A program made the translations under genes and the position numbers. DNA of 64,000 nt from Variovorax ginsengisoli (GTDB taxonomy: Bacteria; Pseudomonadota; Gammaproteobacteria; Burkholderiales; Burkholderiaceae_C), in contig NZ_JAUSRO010000004.1 in NCBI RefSeq assembly GCF_030811835.1, positions 353,809-417,808 on the forward strand, in the 5' to 3' direction. How positions within the stretch are numbered: the first letter of the stretch is position 1; each line of letters opens with the position of its first letter. Positions 29,092 through 38,393 of the stretch are shown piece by piece. Under the pieces are notes generated by a model. It saw nothing but the letters and a program-made list of their open reading frames with translations. It ran no database searches and was not told the origin of the DNA.

Positions 29092-30114
29092 ATGACCGAA
29101 CGCCTTCCGACCCGGCGCAGCAGTGGCCGCGTGACCTTGCAGCACGTGGCAGATGCCGCCGGCGTCAGTCCCATCACTGTCTCGCGCGCACTGAGGGGCG
29201 AGCGTGCGGTCGCGCCCGCGCTGGCCGAGCGGGCCCGTGCCGCCGCCGCAGCACTGGGCTATGTGCCCGACCCGGCTGCGCGCGCCCTGGCCTCGCACCG
29301 CAGCACGCAGGTCGCCGTGCTGATTCCGCTGCTCTCGAACATGCTCTTCGTCGACTTGCTGGATGCCGTGCAGCGTACGCTGCGACCGGCCGGGTACCAG
29401 ACACTGATCGGCATCACCCACTACGACCCGCATGAAGAAGAGCAACTGCTGCGCGAACAGCTCGCGCACCGGCCGGCCGGGCTGCTCGTGACGGGTTTCG
29501 AGCGCAGCGAGGAAACCCGCGCGCTGATTGCTGGCAGCGGCGTGCCGTGCGTGCACCTCATGGAGACCAGCCGGGCACCGGGCGTGCATTGCGTGGGCTT
29601 TTCCCAGCATGCCGCCGGACGCGCGATGACGGAACACCTGATCGCGCGGGGTGCCCGGCGCATCGCCTTCGCTGCCGCGCAGCTGGACGAACGCACGCTG
29701 CAGCGCGCCGAGGGATATCGCAGCGCCCTGCGCGATGCAGGCTGCTACGACCCGGCGCTGGAATGGCTGCGTCCGGAACCCTCGTCGATCGCGCTGGGGG
29801 CGTCGATGTTCGAGCGGATCATGGCGGCCGATGCGCCGGATGCGGTGTTCTTCTGCAACGACGACCTGGCGCAAGGTGCATTGCTGGCCGCGTTGCGCCT
29901 GGGCATCCAGGTACCGCGCCAAGTGGCCGTCGCGGGTTTCAACGACCTGCCCGGCAGCGACCAGATGCTGCCGACGCTCACCAGCGTGGCCACGCCGCGC
30001 GCCGAAGTCGGCGTTGCCGCAGCGCGCATGCTGCTCGCGCTGATGCGGGGCGAACCGGTGGCAGCCGCAAGTGTGGCGCTGCCCTGGCACCTCGCTTTGC
30101 GCGAGAGTGCCTGA
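29092..30114 (+). CDS. LacI-family regulator of gluconate/Entner-Doudoroff genes (GntR-like)
   Basis: The 340-residue regulator has an N-terminal LacI HTH (VTLQHVADAAGVSPITVSRALRG), hinge region ALASHRSTQVAVLIP and a periplasmic-binding-like effector core (FFCNDDLAQGALLAA, VAGFNDLPGSD). It is close in style to the gluconate repressor GntR of enteric bacteria. Divergence from gntK-edd-eda and the paired operators between them make it the likely local repressor, with gluconate or 6-phosphogluconate as probable inducer. The inducer is inferred. Confidence 0.9.
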   Translation: MTERLPTRRSSGRVTLQHVADAAGVSPITVSRALRGERAVAPALAERARAAAAALGYVPDPAARALASHRSTQVAVLIPLLSNMLFVDLLDAVQRTLRPAGYQTLIGITHYDPHEEEQLLREQLAHRPAGLLVTGFERSEETRALIAGSGVPCVHLMETSRAPGVHCVGFSQHAAGRAMTEHLIARGARRIAFAAAQLDERTLQRAEGYRSALRDAGCYDPALEWLRPEPSSIALGASMFERIMAADAPDAVFFCNDDLAQGALLAALRLGIQVPRQVAVAGFNDLPGSDQMLPTLTSVATPRAEVGVAAARMLLALMRGEPVAAASVALPWHLALRESA

Positions 30115-30136
30115 AACAACTTCAGCGCAGAGCGGT

Positions 30137-30697
30137 TCAGTCGATCAGCTTGACTTCGACACGGCGGGCTTCGGCCTCGTTGCCCGAGCCCGTGGTCACC
30201 GCCGGCTTCTCCAGCGTCACCTTGGCGGCAGGAACCCCCAGGCCGACCAGCACGTCCTGCACGGTTTGCGCGCGCAACTTGGCGAGCGCGTCGTTGGCTG
30301 CCGCATCGCCCGTGGTGTCGTGGAAGCCTGAAACCACGGCCTTGCGGCCTTCTTCCACGCCCTTGATGACGATGGCGAGCGCTTCGGCCGCGCCCGGCGC
30401 GAGGTCGGCGCTGCCGGTCGCGAAGTAGAAGTTCACGATGCCGTCCTTGACCGCGATGCTCGCGCCCTCGGGCACGACCACGGTCACCGTCTCGGTCGTC
30501 ACCTCCAGGGCCGTCGTGGCGGGTGGCGGTTCGTCGCCTGGCGGCACGATCTCCACGACCTTGGCCTGCGGGGCGTGAACCATGCCGTACTTGTAGACCG
30601 CCACGCCGACCACAGTGAAGACGACCAGCGCAATCAGCGCGAAAAGAAACCCGAGGGCAAAGCGTTGCTGACTGTCTTCATCTTGGCTGGACGACAT
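30137..30697 (-). CDS. OmpA-family protein with N-terminal membrane anchor
   Basis: From ATG 30697 (GGAG nine bases upstream) the protein is 186 residues. A single hydrophobic helix (about 13-36) is followed by a Pro/Val-rich linker and an OmpA-like peptidoglycan-binding domain: NFYFATGSADLAPGA, KAVVSGFHDTTGDAAANDALAKLRAQTVQDVL and a C-terminal ARRVEVKLID. The frame is open to 30976, but that stretch lacks features and overlaps the divergent gene. It probably links the inner membrane to the cell wall. It converges on the LacI-type gene. Confidence 0.8.
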   Translation of the reverse strand: MSSSQDEDSQQRFALGFLFALIALVVFTVVGVAVYKYGMVHAPQAKVVEIVPPGDEPPPATTALEVTTETVTVVVPEGASIAVKDGIVNFYFATGSADLAPGAAEALAIVIKGVEEGRKAVVSGFHDTTGDAAANDALAKLRAQTVQDVLVGLGVPAAKVTLEKPAVTTGSGNEAEARRVEVKLID

Positions 30698-30847
30698 CCG
30701 GTGTTCTCCGAAGGAAAGGGGACGGTAAATAATGGGGGTGTGAACCATGAGTCTCAAATTGTAGGTGGCAGGGGGATGTCCCCCGACGGCACAGTTCCTC
30801 AGTATGGGCCTGAATCTTTTCCGGTGCCACTGCGCGATCCTGCACCG

Positions 30848-31495
30848 ATGCTCGATCGCACCATCGAGGAATGGGGCGGGCATGACGACCTCTGGCTGTT
30901 CGGTTACGGCTCGCTGATCTGGCGGCCGGACTTCGACTTTGCCGAACGCCGGGCCGCGCGCGTGCATGGCTGGCACCGGGCGCTGAAGATGTGGAGCCGG
31001 GTCAATCGCGGGACCGTGCAGAACCCGGGGTTGGTGTTCGGCCTGCTCTCGGGCGGCAGTTGCCAGGGTGTGGTCTTTCGAATTCCTGCGGCCGCTGCGC
31101 TGGAAGCGCTGGGCCGGCTCTGGCTGCGCGAAATGCCCACTGGCATCTACGACCCCCGCTGGCTCGACTGCGTGACGCCCGGCGGCCGGGTGCGGGCACT
31201 GGCCTTCACGCTGTCACGACGCAGCCCCAATTTCACGGGAGACTTGCCCGATGCCCGCTACCGCGAAATCTTTCAGAGCGCTGCAGGGCGTTACGGCACC
31301 TCGCTGGACTACGCCGTTCAGACACTGCAGGAATTGCAGCGCCACGCCATCCAGGACCGGGCGCTGGCGCGCCTCGTGCGCCTGGCGACCGCCGACCTGT
31401 CGGCGAAAGCCGATTGCGGCCAGGCGCCCGACCCGCTATACCTGAGCACTGCGCCGGCGGCCATGCCGCCATCCCGAAAACTGGAGAAACCATGA
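30848..31495 (+). CDS. ChaC-like gamma-glutamylcyclotransferase
   Basis: The 215-residue protein from ATG 30848 has the cyclotransferase signature WLFGYGSLIWRPDF near residue 16 and RAARVHGWHRALKMWS, then a catalytic-Glu region WLREMPTGIYDPRW. ChaC enzymes degrade glutathione to 5-oxoproline and Cys-Gly. An upstream in-frame ATG at 30779 is possible but poorly conserved. The stop overlaps the next gene's ATG, so it is coupled to sodC; both relate to redox and thiol balance. Confidence 0.87.
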   Translation: MLDRTIEEWGGHDDLWLFGYGSLIWRPDFDFAERRAARVHGWHRALKMWSRVNRGTVQNPGLVFGLLSGGSCQGVVFRIPAAAALEALGRLWLREMPTGIYDPRWLDCVTPGGRVRALAFTLSRRSPNFTGDLPDARYREIFQSAAGRYGTSLDYAVQTLQELQRHAIQDRALARLVRLATADLSAKADCGQAPDPLYLSTAPAAMPPSRKLEKP

Positions 31496-32049
31496 ACCAA
31501 CGCTTCGTCCGCCCTGCCCGATCTTCCCTGCCTGGCCTCACGGTCCTGGCCGCCGCCCTGCTCGCTGGCTGTGCCGGCATGGGGGGCGGGGCCCCCGGTG
31601 CGGTCGCCGACCTGGCGCCGACTGCTGCGATATCGCCGAACCCCACCATGGGCAAGGTCAATTTCACCGCGCTCGAACATGGCGTGCGCGTCGCCGGCGA
31701 AGTGCGTGGACTGCCGCCGGGTACGGAGCACGGTTTCCACATCCATGAGAAGGGCAACTGCGCCGACAACGCGATGGCGTCGGGTGGTCACTTCAATCCG
31801 GCAGGCGGCGTGCACGGAAAGTTCGCCGCGCCCGGCAGCCACGCGGGTGAACTCCCGAGCCTGGTGGCCGACAGCAGCGGCGTGGCGCGCTTCAGCGTCG
31901 ACGTGCATTCGATCTCGCTCAACGAAACGGCTGACAACAACGTGATCGGCCGCGCACTCGTCGTGCACAAGGACCCGGACGACTACACGACGCAGCCGGC
32001 GGGCAACTCGGGCGCGCGCGTGGCCTGCGCCATCATCACGAAGCGCTGA
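31492..32049 (+). CDS. sodC: Cu/Zn superoxide dismutase, lipoprotein type
   Basis: This 185-residue secreted enzyme starts at ATG 31492 in an ATGA overlap. It has a lipobox LLAGC (Cys27), then Cu/Zn SOD motifs HGFHIHEKGNC and SGGHFNPAGGVHG, plus GRALVVHKDPDDY and a late Cys in [12 protein letters not shown] that pairs in the intrasubunit disulfide. It removes superoxide in the periplasm. Its 3' end overlaps the converging MobA-like gene by 14 bp. Confidence 0.94.
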   Translation: MNQRFVRPARSSLPGLTVLAAALLAGCAGMGGGAPGAVADLAPTAAISPNPTMGKVNFTALEHGVRVAGEVRGLPPGTEHGFHIHEKGNCADNAMASGGHFNPAGGVHGKFAAPGSHAGELPSLVADSSGVARFSVDVHSISLNETADNNVIGRALVVHKDPDDYTTQPAGNSGARVACAIITKR

Positions 32050-32593
32050 GGTACAGCGCCTCGGCACGTGCGAGGTCGTCGAGCGTATCGATGTCGGTGA
32101 CCACGCCGATGTCATCGACCGCCAGGTCGACCACCTCGCCGGCCGCGCGCAGGGCCCGCAGCACAGGTGCCGCACCCTGGCTGCCGGAGAGCGAGGCCAA
32201 CGCAGTGCCGCAGCGCGCGGCGAACCCCACGGGGTGACCACGTTGGCGGCCGTACGCCGGCTGCACAGCCCCCGGCGCGTCGCAAAGCGCAGCCGCCACG
32301 GCGCGCAGTGTGTCCGCCGTCACCAGAGGCAGATCGGCCGGAAGCACCAGCCAGCCCGCGGCGCCGGGCACCGCACGCACCGCCGCGGCAATCGAATCCC
32401 CCATGCCCGGATGGCCGGCATCTTCCAGGTGCCAGGGCAGGCCGCTTGCGTACACGGCCTGCAGCGTGTGCTGGAGCACCGGCGTGCCCGCCAGCAGGGC
32501 CTGCAGCTTGTGCACGCGTCCGCCCGAGGCGGCAAAACGCTCGCCACGGCCGGATGCCAGGACGATCACGGTGGGAAGTTGGGCATCGCTCAT
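32036..32593 (-). CDS. MobA-like (MocA/CoxI-type) nucleotidyltransferase
   Basis: This 185-residue protein has the NTP-transferase fold: [17 protein letters not shown] near the N-terminus, a Lys in [21 protein letters not shown], and [17 protein letters not shown]. These match cytidylyl-/guanylyltransferases of molybdenum-cofactor maturation (MobA/MocA group), though the exact nucleotide is not readable. No molybdoenzyme gene is nearby. The start is ATG 32593; the 3' end overlaps sodC by 14 bp, tail to tail. Confidence 0.8.
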   Translation of the reverse strand: MSDAQLPTVIVLASGRGERFAASGGRVHKLQALLAGTPVLQHTLQAVYASGLPWHLEDAGHPGMGDSIAAAVRAVPGAAGWLVLPADLPLVTADTLRAVAAALCDAPGAVQPAYGRQRGHPVGFAARCGTALASLSGSQGAAPVLRALRAAGEVVDLAVDDIGVVTDIDTLDDLARAEALYLSAS

Positions 32594-32648
32594 GGACACC
32601 AGTATCCCGCCATCGCCGACACGATGCGTTGCGCCGACAATCGGTGCC

Positions 32649-33296
32649 ATGACCTCTCCCAACGAATCCCTGGCCGCGCTGCGAAAAAGCTACGAGCGCG
32701 CCGAGCTTGACGAGACCCGCAGCGCGGCCGAGCCCCTGCGGCAGTTCGAGCACTGGTTCAACGAAGCCGTCGAAGGCCAGATTCCCGAACCCAATGCCAT
32801 GACGCTGGCCACCGTAGGCAGCGACCTGCGCCCGTCGACGCGCATCGTGCTGATCAAGGGCTACGACGCGCGCGGCATCGTCTGGTACACCAATTACGAG
32901 AGCCGCAAGGGCCAGGAAATCGCGGGCAACCCCTACGCGGCGCTGCAATTCCACTGGGTCGAACTCGAACGCGTGGTGCGCATCGAGGGCCGCGTGGAGA
33001 AAGTCGATGCCGCCGAGAGCGACGCTTACTTCGCAAGCCGGCCGCTCGACTCGCGCCTGGGCGCCTGGGCCAGCCCGCAGAGCCAGGTGATCGCCGGGCG
33101 CGACGTGCTGGTGAAGAACGCGGCGTTGGCGGCGGCACGCCATCTGCTGTCGCCGCCGCGGCCGCCGCACTGGGGCGGCTTTCGCCTGGTGCCCACGCAA
33201 TGGGAGTTCTGGCAGGGCCGAAAGAGCCGCCTGCACGACCGCCTGCGCTATCGCCAGGAGGGCGGCGGCTGGGTGCGCGAACGCCTCGCGCCCTGA
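32649..33296 (+). CDS. pdxH: Pyridoxamine 5'-phosphate oxidase
   Basis: The 215-residue FMN enzyme makes pyridoxal phosphate. Family blocks are [54 protein letters not shown] and [16 protein letters not shown], with the C-terminal signature [17 protein letters not shown]. Length equals typical PdxH. It is divergent from the MobA-like gene with 55 bp between the starts, so promoters must overlap. PLP made here is used by several enzymes of the window. Confidence 0.97.
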   Translation: MTSPNESLAALRKSYERAELDETRSAAEPLRQFEHWFNEAVEGQIPEPNAMTLATVGSDLRPSTRIVLIKGYDARGIVWYTNYESRKGQEIAGNPYAALQFHWVELERVVRIEGRVEKVDAAESDAYFASRPLDSRLGAWASPQSQVIAGRDVLVKNAALAAARHLLSPPRPPHWGGFRLVPTQWEFWQGRKSRLHDRLRYRQEGGGWVRERLAP

Positions 33297-33387
33297 TTTC
33301 GCCGCCCGACCGAGGGCATGCCCGGAGCGCGAGGAGTGAACAGCTTTCTAGAATGAGGGCATTCCTACGACAAGAACAGCCCCACCC

Positions 33388-34230
33388 GTGTCCGATCGCC
33401 TTCCCGTCCTGCCCCAATACCTCCTTCCCAAGCAGGCGCTGACCTCGTTCGCCGGCTGGGTGGCCGACAAGGAACGCGGCGGTGTCACAACGTGGATCAT
33501 TCGCCGCTTCGTCGACAAGTACCAGGTCAACATGGCCGAGGCGCTCGACAGCGACATCGCCAGCTACGCGAGCTTCAACGATTTCTTCACCCGCGCCTTG
33601 AAGCCGGGCGCGCGGCCCATTGCCGATGCCCCACTGGTGTCGCCGGTCGACGGTGCCATCAGCCAGTTCGGTGCGATCGAGGGCGACCAGATCTTCCAGG
33701 CCAAAGGGCACAGCTACAGCACCACGGCGCTGGTCGGCGGCGATGCCGCGCTGGCCGCACAGTTCGCGCACGGCAGCTTCGCGACGCTCTACCTGAGTCC
33801 GCGCGACTACCACCGTATCCACATGCCGTGCGACGGCCGCCTGCGGCGCATGATCTACGTGCCGGGCGACCTGTTCTCGGTCAATCCAACCACGGCACGC
33901 GGCGTGCCCGGCCTCTTCGCGCGCAACGAACGTGTGGTGTGCGTGTTCGAGTCGGCGCAAGGCCCGTTCGTGCTGGTGCTGGTGGGTGCCACCATCGTGG
34001 GCAGCATGGCGACGGTGTGGCATGGCGTGGTGAACCCACCGCGTGGCGGCCAGGTGCGCCAATGGCGCTACGATGACCAGACCATCGCGCTGCGCAAGGG
34101 CGATGAAATGGGCCGCTTCCTGCTGGGCTCGACCGTGGTGATGCTGTTCCCACCGCCCCGGCTGACTTTTCCATCCGACTGGGCGCCGACGCGCGCCGTG
34201 CGCCTTGGCGAGGCCATGGCCACTGTGTAA
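33388..34230 (+). CDS. psd: Phosphatidylserine decarboxylase
   Basis: The 280-residue proenzyme starts with GTG. It carries FNDFFTRALKPGARPI, VSPVDGAISQFG and YLSPRDYHRIHMPCDG, and the autocleavage motif LGST (246-249), where Ser248 becomes the pyruvoyl group of the alpha chain. It forms phosphatidylethanolamine at the inner membrane. It stands alone between pdxH and the small HTH gene. Confidence 0.96.
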   Translation: MSDRLPVLPQYLLPKQALTSFAGWVADKERGGVTTWIIRRFVDKYQVNMAEALDSDIASYASFNDFFTRALKPGARPIADAPLVSPVDGAISQFGAIEGDQIFQAKGHSYSTTALVGGDAALAAQFAHGSFATLYLSPRDYHRIHMPCDGRLRRMIYVPGDLFSVNPTTARGVPGLFARNERVVCVFESAQGPFVLVLVGATIVGSMATVWHGVVNPPRGGQVRQWRYDDQTIALRKGDEMGRFLLGSTVVMLFPPPRLTFPSDWAPTRAVRLGEAMATV

Positions 34231-34391
34231 GCCTTTGCTTCTGCAGGCCGCATCCAGCGGGCGGCATCAGCTATTAAACTTGTAGCACTTCGTGTTGTGG
34301 GCTATAGTCGCCGGCCGGCCGGGCTGCGGCCGGAATCGATCAAGAGAATGCGGGTGCGAATCGCCCGCCATGCCCTGAGCAGAGGATGCCG

Positions 34392-34763
34392 ATGAGTACC
34401 AAGGAAAACGCAGCCATCAGCCAGCTGCTCGCGCTGCTGGAGGCGCGTTACGCATTGCGCGTGCTCTGGGCGCTGCGTGACGGCCATGCGCAGACCTTCC
34501 GGCTGCTGCAGGACAGCGTGGGCGGCATCACGCCCAACACGCTCAATACCCGCCTCAAGGAATTGCGCGAAGCCGGGCTGATCTGCCATGGTGGCGACGG
34601 CTACAGCCTCACGCTCGCAGGACAGGACCTGCTCAAGCGCCTGTCCGACCTGCAGGCCTTCGCCGGCAAGTGGCAGACGAGCCAGGCCCGCAAGGCGACC
34701 GCGCCGGCACCAGGGGTGACGGCCGTGGCGTCGCCGATCGTGACGTCACCTGCGGGCGGTTGA
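34392..34763 (+). CDS. Small winged-helix regulator, HxlR-like
   Basis: From ATG 34392 (AGAGG six bases upstream; ATG 34386 is an alternative) the protein is 123 residues. ALRVLWALRDGHAQTFRLLQ, GGITPNTLNTRLKELREAGLI and GYSLTLAGQDLLKRL give the HxlR/MarR-like winged helix pattern of recognition helix and wing. The last 30 residues are Ala/Pro/Val-rich and probably disordered. A TATAGT box in a short AT-rich stretch at about 34300 may be its promoter. Targets are unknown. Confidence 0.75.
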   Translation: MSTKENAAISQLLALLEARYALRVLWALRDGHAQTFRLLQDSVGGITPNTLNTRLKELREAGLICHGGDGYSLTLAGQDLLKRLSDLQAFAGKWQTSQARKATAPAPGVTAVASPIVTSPAGG

Positions 34764-34825
34764 CCGAGGGGCTGCGCAGGCGCCTACAGACAGGAATCAA
34801 GGCATCGTCGAACTGCCTTAGACGT

Positions 34826-34844
34826 TTGATTCATTTGGAATCAA
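34826..34844. promoter_or_regulatory. Perfect inverted repeat upstream of CysB-like regulator
   Basis: TTGATTC-ATTTG-GAATCAA has perfect 7-bp arms and a 5-bp spacer, 85 bp ahead of the LysR-type start at 34929. LysR-family proteins commonly autoregulate through such dyads, so this is a candidate binding site. Confidence 0.5.
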
Positions 34845-34928
34845 CAAAACGGTTGTTCGTTCGACAGGCGCGGCATTTGACAATGGCCCACCGCGTCGAC
34901 GATGGCGCTCGTTTCCTGTGTAGGCACC

Positions 34929-35942
34929 ATGAATTTCCAACAGCTGCGCTCAGTGCGCGAAGCCGTGCGCAGCGGCTTCAACCTGACCGAAGCCGCACTC
35001 GCACTCCACACCTCCCAACCTGGCGTCAGCCGTCAGATCCGTGAACTCGAAGAGGAGCTGGGCATCGAGCTCTTCGCCCGCGCCGGCAAGCGTTTGACTG
35101 GCCTGACGCAGCCGGGCCAGCACATGCTGCCGATCATCGAACGCATGCTCATGGAGAGCAGCAACCTCCGGCAGGCAGGGCAGGAATACCTGGCGCAGCA
35201 AAACGGCCTGCTGTCGGTGGCCGCCACGCATTCGCAAGCGCGCTACGCGATGCCGGTGGCGGTGCAGGACTTCCGGGGTTCGTTTCCTCACGTGCGGCTC
35301 AGCCTGCACCAGGGCTCGCCCAAGCAGATCGCGCAGATGCTCATCGACGGCGAGGCCGACGTCGGCATTGCGACCGAGGCGCTGGGCGACTACCCGCAGC
35401 TCATCGCGCTGCCGTGCTACCGCTGGACGCATTCGATCGTCGTACCACCGGGGCATCCACTGCTCGACGCGCCGCTCACGCTGGCATCGCTCAACCGGTT
35501 CCCGCTGATCACCTACGACAACGGCTTCACGGGCCGCACCCGCATCGACGAGGCCTTTGCCAGCCAGGGGCTCACGCCCGGCATCGTGCTCACCGCCATG
35601 GATGCCGACGTCATCAAGACCTATGTCCAGCTGGGAATGGGCGTGGGCATCGTGGCCGGCATCGCCTACGAAACCGAGCGCGACACCGAACTGCGCGCAC
35701 TGGAGGCCGGACACCTGTTCGGCATCAACCTGACCAAGCTCGCCGTGTTGCGCGGCAGCTACCTGCGCAGCTACGTGTACGCGTTCATCGAGGCCTTTGC
35801 GCCGACGCTCACTCGCGCAGTCGTCGACCAAGCGCTGCGCAACGAGGGCACCTCGGTCGCGAGCGCTGACACAGACACTGAGTTGCAGTCACAAGACCTG
35901 CGCAACGCCACCCGCCACGCCGCGGCGCTGCCCGCCGCCTGA
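34929..35942 (+). CDS. LysR-family regulator of the CysB/Cbl/SsuR type
   Basis: The 337-residue regulator has an N-terminal HTH reading MNFQQLRSVREAVRSGFNLT then TSQPGVSRQIRELEEELGIELF, the form typical of CysB and Cbl rather than general LysR proteins. The effector domain includes ATHSQARYAMP and GSPKQIAQML, where CysB binds its inducer/sulfate, and NGFTGRTRIDEAF. CysB-type proteins switch on sulfate and sulfonate use under sulfur limitation. The downstream flavoprotein, the sulfonate-type operon and the encapsulin locus nearby are plausible targets. Confidence 0.9.
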   Translation: MNFQQLRSVREAVRSGFNLTEAALALHTSQPGVSRQIRELEEELGIELFARAGKRLTGLTQPGQHMLPIIERMLMESSNLRQAGQEYLAQQNGLLSVAATHSQARYAMPVAVQDFRGSFPHVRLSLHQGSPKQIAQMLIDGEADVGIATEALGDYPQLIALPCYRWTHSIVVPPGHPLLDAPLTLASLNRFPLITYDNGFTGRTRIDEAFASQGLTPGIVLTAMDADVIKTYVQLGMGVGIVAGIAYETERDTELRALEAGHLFGINLTKLAVLRGSYLRSYVYAFIEAFAPTLTRAVVDQALRNEGTSVASADTDTELQSQDLRNATRHAAALPAA

Positions 35943-35963
35943 TTTCTCGCACCGCCCTTTTTC

Positions 35964-37181
35964 ATGACCGCATCCCACCCCACCTTCGACCTGCTCGCCG
36001 CCCGGTTTCGCCCGATCTTTGCACGCATCGCGCAGCACAGCGTGCAACGCGAGCGCGAGCGTGAACTCGCCCATGACGCCGTGCGCTGGCTCGCAGAAGC
36101 GCGGTTCGGCGCACTGCGCGTACCGCTCGCCTCCGGCGGGCTCGGCGCCTCGGTCGAGCAGCTGTTCGACCTTCTCATCGAGCTCGGCGAGGCCGACTCC
36201 AACCTGCCCCAGATCCTGCGCGCGCATTTCGGCTTCATCGAACGCCTGTTCGCCGAAGTCGATCCCGCCCTGCACGGCCCGTGGCTGCGGCTCGCTGCCG
36301 ATGGCGCCATCTTCGGCAATGCCACGACCGAGCTCGGCGAAGCGGCATTGGGCACCCTGCAGACACGCCTCTACCGCGAAGGCGACGCCTGGTACCTGGA
36401 CGGCGACAAGTACTACAGCACGGGCACGCTCTACGCCGACTGGGTCGCCGTCGCGGCACAGCGCGAAGGCGCCGACGGCAGCAGCGAGCGCGTCATGGTG
36501 GTGCTGCCGACCGATGCACCCGGTGTGGAGCGCATCGACGACTGGCGCGGCTTCGGCCAGCGCCTGAGCGCGTCGGGCACGACCCGGTTTCGCAACGTCG
36601 AGGTGCAGGCCCACCAGGTGCTGCACAGCCCACGCAGCGGCCCCACGCCGATGACGGCGTTCTTCCAGCTGGTGCACCTCGCGACGCTGGCGGGCATCGC
36701 GCGCGCGATCGAGCGGGACACGGTGGCCTTCGTGCAGCGGCGCAAACGCATCTACAGCAATGGCAGCGGCGTTTCACCAGCGCAGGATCCGCTGGTGCAG
36801 CAGGTGGTCGGCCAACTGGCGAGCACTGCCTTCGTCACGGCATCGGCGGTGCAGGCCGTCGCGCGCGGGCTGGGGGACGTCGACCGGCTGCGCCAGCGCG
36901 CAGAACCGGTGCCCGACAGCCTGCTGGTCGACGTCGAGCTGCGCATGGCCAAGGCACAGGTCGGCATTGCCGAGCAGGTGCTGGCCGCCGCCGGGCGGCT
37001 CTTCGATGTCGGCGGCGCGTCGGCGCTGCAGGATGACCTGCGGCTGGACCGCCACTGGCGCAACGCGCGCACGCTGGCGTCGCACAACCCGACCCTCTAC
37101 AAGGCACGCGCCGTGGGCGACCACGCCCTCAACGGGCACCAGCCGACCTTCTACTGGTCAGTGGGCACCGCGAGCAGTTGA
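35964..37181 (+). CDS. Acyl-CoA-dehydrogenase-fold flavoprotein, DszC/SfnB-like
   Basis: The 405-residue protein has an acyl-CoA dehydrogenase fold: N-terminal helical domain with RVPLASGGLGASVEQLFDLLIELGEADSN, a beta domain with DGDKYYSTGTLYADWVAV, and a C-terminal helical domain with FDVGGASALQDDLRLDRHWRNARTLASH. The last block and lack of the usual catalytic Glu region match flavin-dependent monooxygenases of the DszC/SfnB/SfnC group that act on organosulfur compounds. It follows the CysB-like gene by 21 bp on the same strand, which supports a role in sulfur scavenging. Confidence 0.8.
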   Translation: MTASHPTFDLLAARFRPIFARIAQHSVQRERERELAHDAVRWLAEARFGALRVPLASGGLGASVEQLFDLLIELGEADSNLPQILRAHFGFIERLFAEVDPALHGPWLRLAADGAIFGNATTELGEAALGTLQTRLYREGDAWYLDGDKYYSTGTLYADWVAVAAQREGADGSSERVMVVLPTDAPGVERIDDWRGFGQRLSASGTTRFRNVEVQAHQVLHSPRSGPTPMTAFFQLVHLATLAGIARAIERDTVAFVQRRKRIYSNGSGVSPAQDPLVQQVVGQLASTAFVTASAVQAVARGLGDVDRLRQRAEPVPDSLLVDVELRMAKAQVGIAEQVLAAAGRLFDVGGASALQDDLRLDRHWRNARTLASHNPTLYKARAVGDHALNGHQPTFYWSVGTASS

Positions 37182-37217
37182 CCCCGATCGATCTGCTGCG
37201 GGTGCTGGCGTGGCTTG

Positions 37218-37237
37218 ACGGCCCCTCACGGGGCCGT
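37218..37237. terminator. Hairpin between convergent genes
   Basis: ACGGCCCC-TCAC-GGGGCCGT is a perfect 8-bp stem with a 4-nt loop, followed on the plus strand by a T-rich stretch (GTTTCCATTTT). It lies between the flavoprotein gene and the converging ABC binding-protein gene and probably terminates the rightward transcript. Confidence 0.7.
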
Positions 37238-37245
37238 TTCCATTT

Positions 37246-38355
37246 TCAGCGTGCCAGCAGCTGGTTGAGCTTCTGCTGCGCGAACTCCTCGTTCGTCGTG
37301 CCGTCCGCGGCCTTGGCGCCCCAGAAATCGGCATTCCACTTGATCGCCTTCTTCTCGACTTCCGGGCTGTTGGTCCAGTAGTCGCGCAGCTTCGGATCGG
37401 CCGCAGCGTAGACGCGCGAGGATGGCAGCGCCACGCTGGTGGCTTCGGCCACGCGTGCAGCACGCTGGGCGTCCAGGCGGTACGACAGCAGCTGCAGGAC
37501 GGCCTCGGGATGCGGCGCATTCTTCGGGATCGAGAAGAAGTCGTAGTAGGTGAAGGCCTGGTCCCAGGTCAGTTCCAGCGGCGCGTTGGCGTCTTCCTTC
37601 TTCAGCCTTGCGACGGGACCGCTGTACGACAGGCAGGCCGAGGCCTCGCCGTCGAGCAGCAGCTGCGGCGCCTGCGAGTTGGTCAGCCACCACTTCACCA
37701 CATGCGGCTTGATCTGCGCAATCTTGCGCAAGGCGCGGTCGAAATCGACCGGATAGAGCTTGTCGGGTGCGACCCCGTCGGCCAGCAGCGCCGACTCGAA
37801 CACGAAGCGCGACCACTGCGGCAGGCAGCGCTTGCCGGGAAAGTCCTTCACGTTCCAGAAGTCGGCCCAGGTCCTGGGGTACCTCTTGGACGGGAACGCG
37901 TCCTTGTTATAGACCAGTGCCACGCCGATCACCTGCAGCGCCACCCCCTTGGGACGCACCGCTTCCTTGGGCAGCGACGCGACGGTCTTCTGCGCTTCGG
38001 GCGAGAGCCTGGCGTAGTCGATCTCGGCCAGGTAGGGGTCAAGCAACCGCACCTCCTGGTCGAAGATGAAGCCCAGGTCCCATTCGGTGCGCCTGGCTTC
38101 CACCTGCGCCTTGATGCGCGGGCCGCCGCGGGCCTCTTGCACCGTGAGCACCTGGATGCCCGTTTCCTTGGTGAAGGGGTCGTACACCAGCCGGCGCAGC
38201 GCCTCGCCGTAGGTGCCACCCGGGTCCTGGATCACGACTTCCTTGGGCTGGCTCCAGACGCTGCCGGCGCCGCAAAGCGAACCCAGCGCAAGGGCAATGG
38301 ACAGCAGCGTCTTCATGGGGCGACGGCGGGATGCCGCGGCGCGATTCTTCTTCAT
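37246..38355 (-). CDS. ABC transporter substrate-binding protein, polyamine/PotD type
   Basis: From ATG 38355 (AAGGA upstream) the protein is 369 residues; ATG 38316 would give a shorter signal peptide. The leader MKTLLSIALALGSLCGAGSVWS is Sec-type. The domain (VVIQDPGGTYGEALRRLVYDPFTKETGI, PRTWADFWNVKDFPGKRCLP, DGEASACLSYSGPVARL) is typical of PotD/IclD-like family 1 and 8 binding proteins that ride with PotBC permeases. It is the last gene of the ATPase-permease-SBP operon. The ligand is not known; polyamine or an organosulfur compound could fit. Confidence 0.87.
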   Translation of the reverse strand: MKKNRAAASRRRPMKTLLSIALALGSLCGAGSVWSQPKEVVIQDPGGTYGEALRRLVYDPFTKETGIQVLTVQEARGGPRIKAQVEARRTEWDLGFIFDQEVRLLDPYLAEIDYARLSPEAQKTVASLPKEAVRPKGVALQVIGVALVYNKDAFPSKRYPRTWADFWNVKDFPGKRCLPQWSRFVFESALLADGVAPDKLYPVDFDRALRKIAQIKPHVVKWWLTNSQAPQLLLDGEASACLSYSGPVARLKKEDANAPLELTWDQAFTYYDFFSIPKNAPHPEAVLQLLSYRLDAQRAARVAEATSVALPSSRVYAAADPKLRDYWTNSPEVEKKAIKWNADFWGAKAADGTTNEEFAQQKLNQLLAR

Positions 38356-38393
38356 GGAATTCCTTCTGTGGAAACGGGGAAACAAGGGATGGA

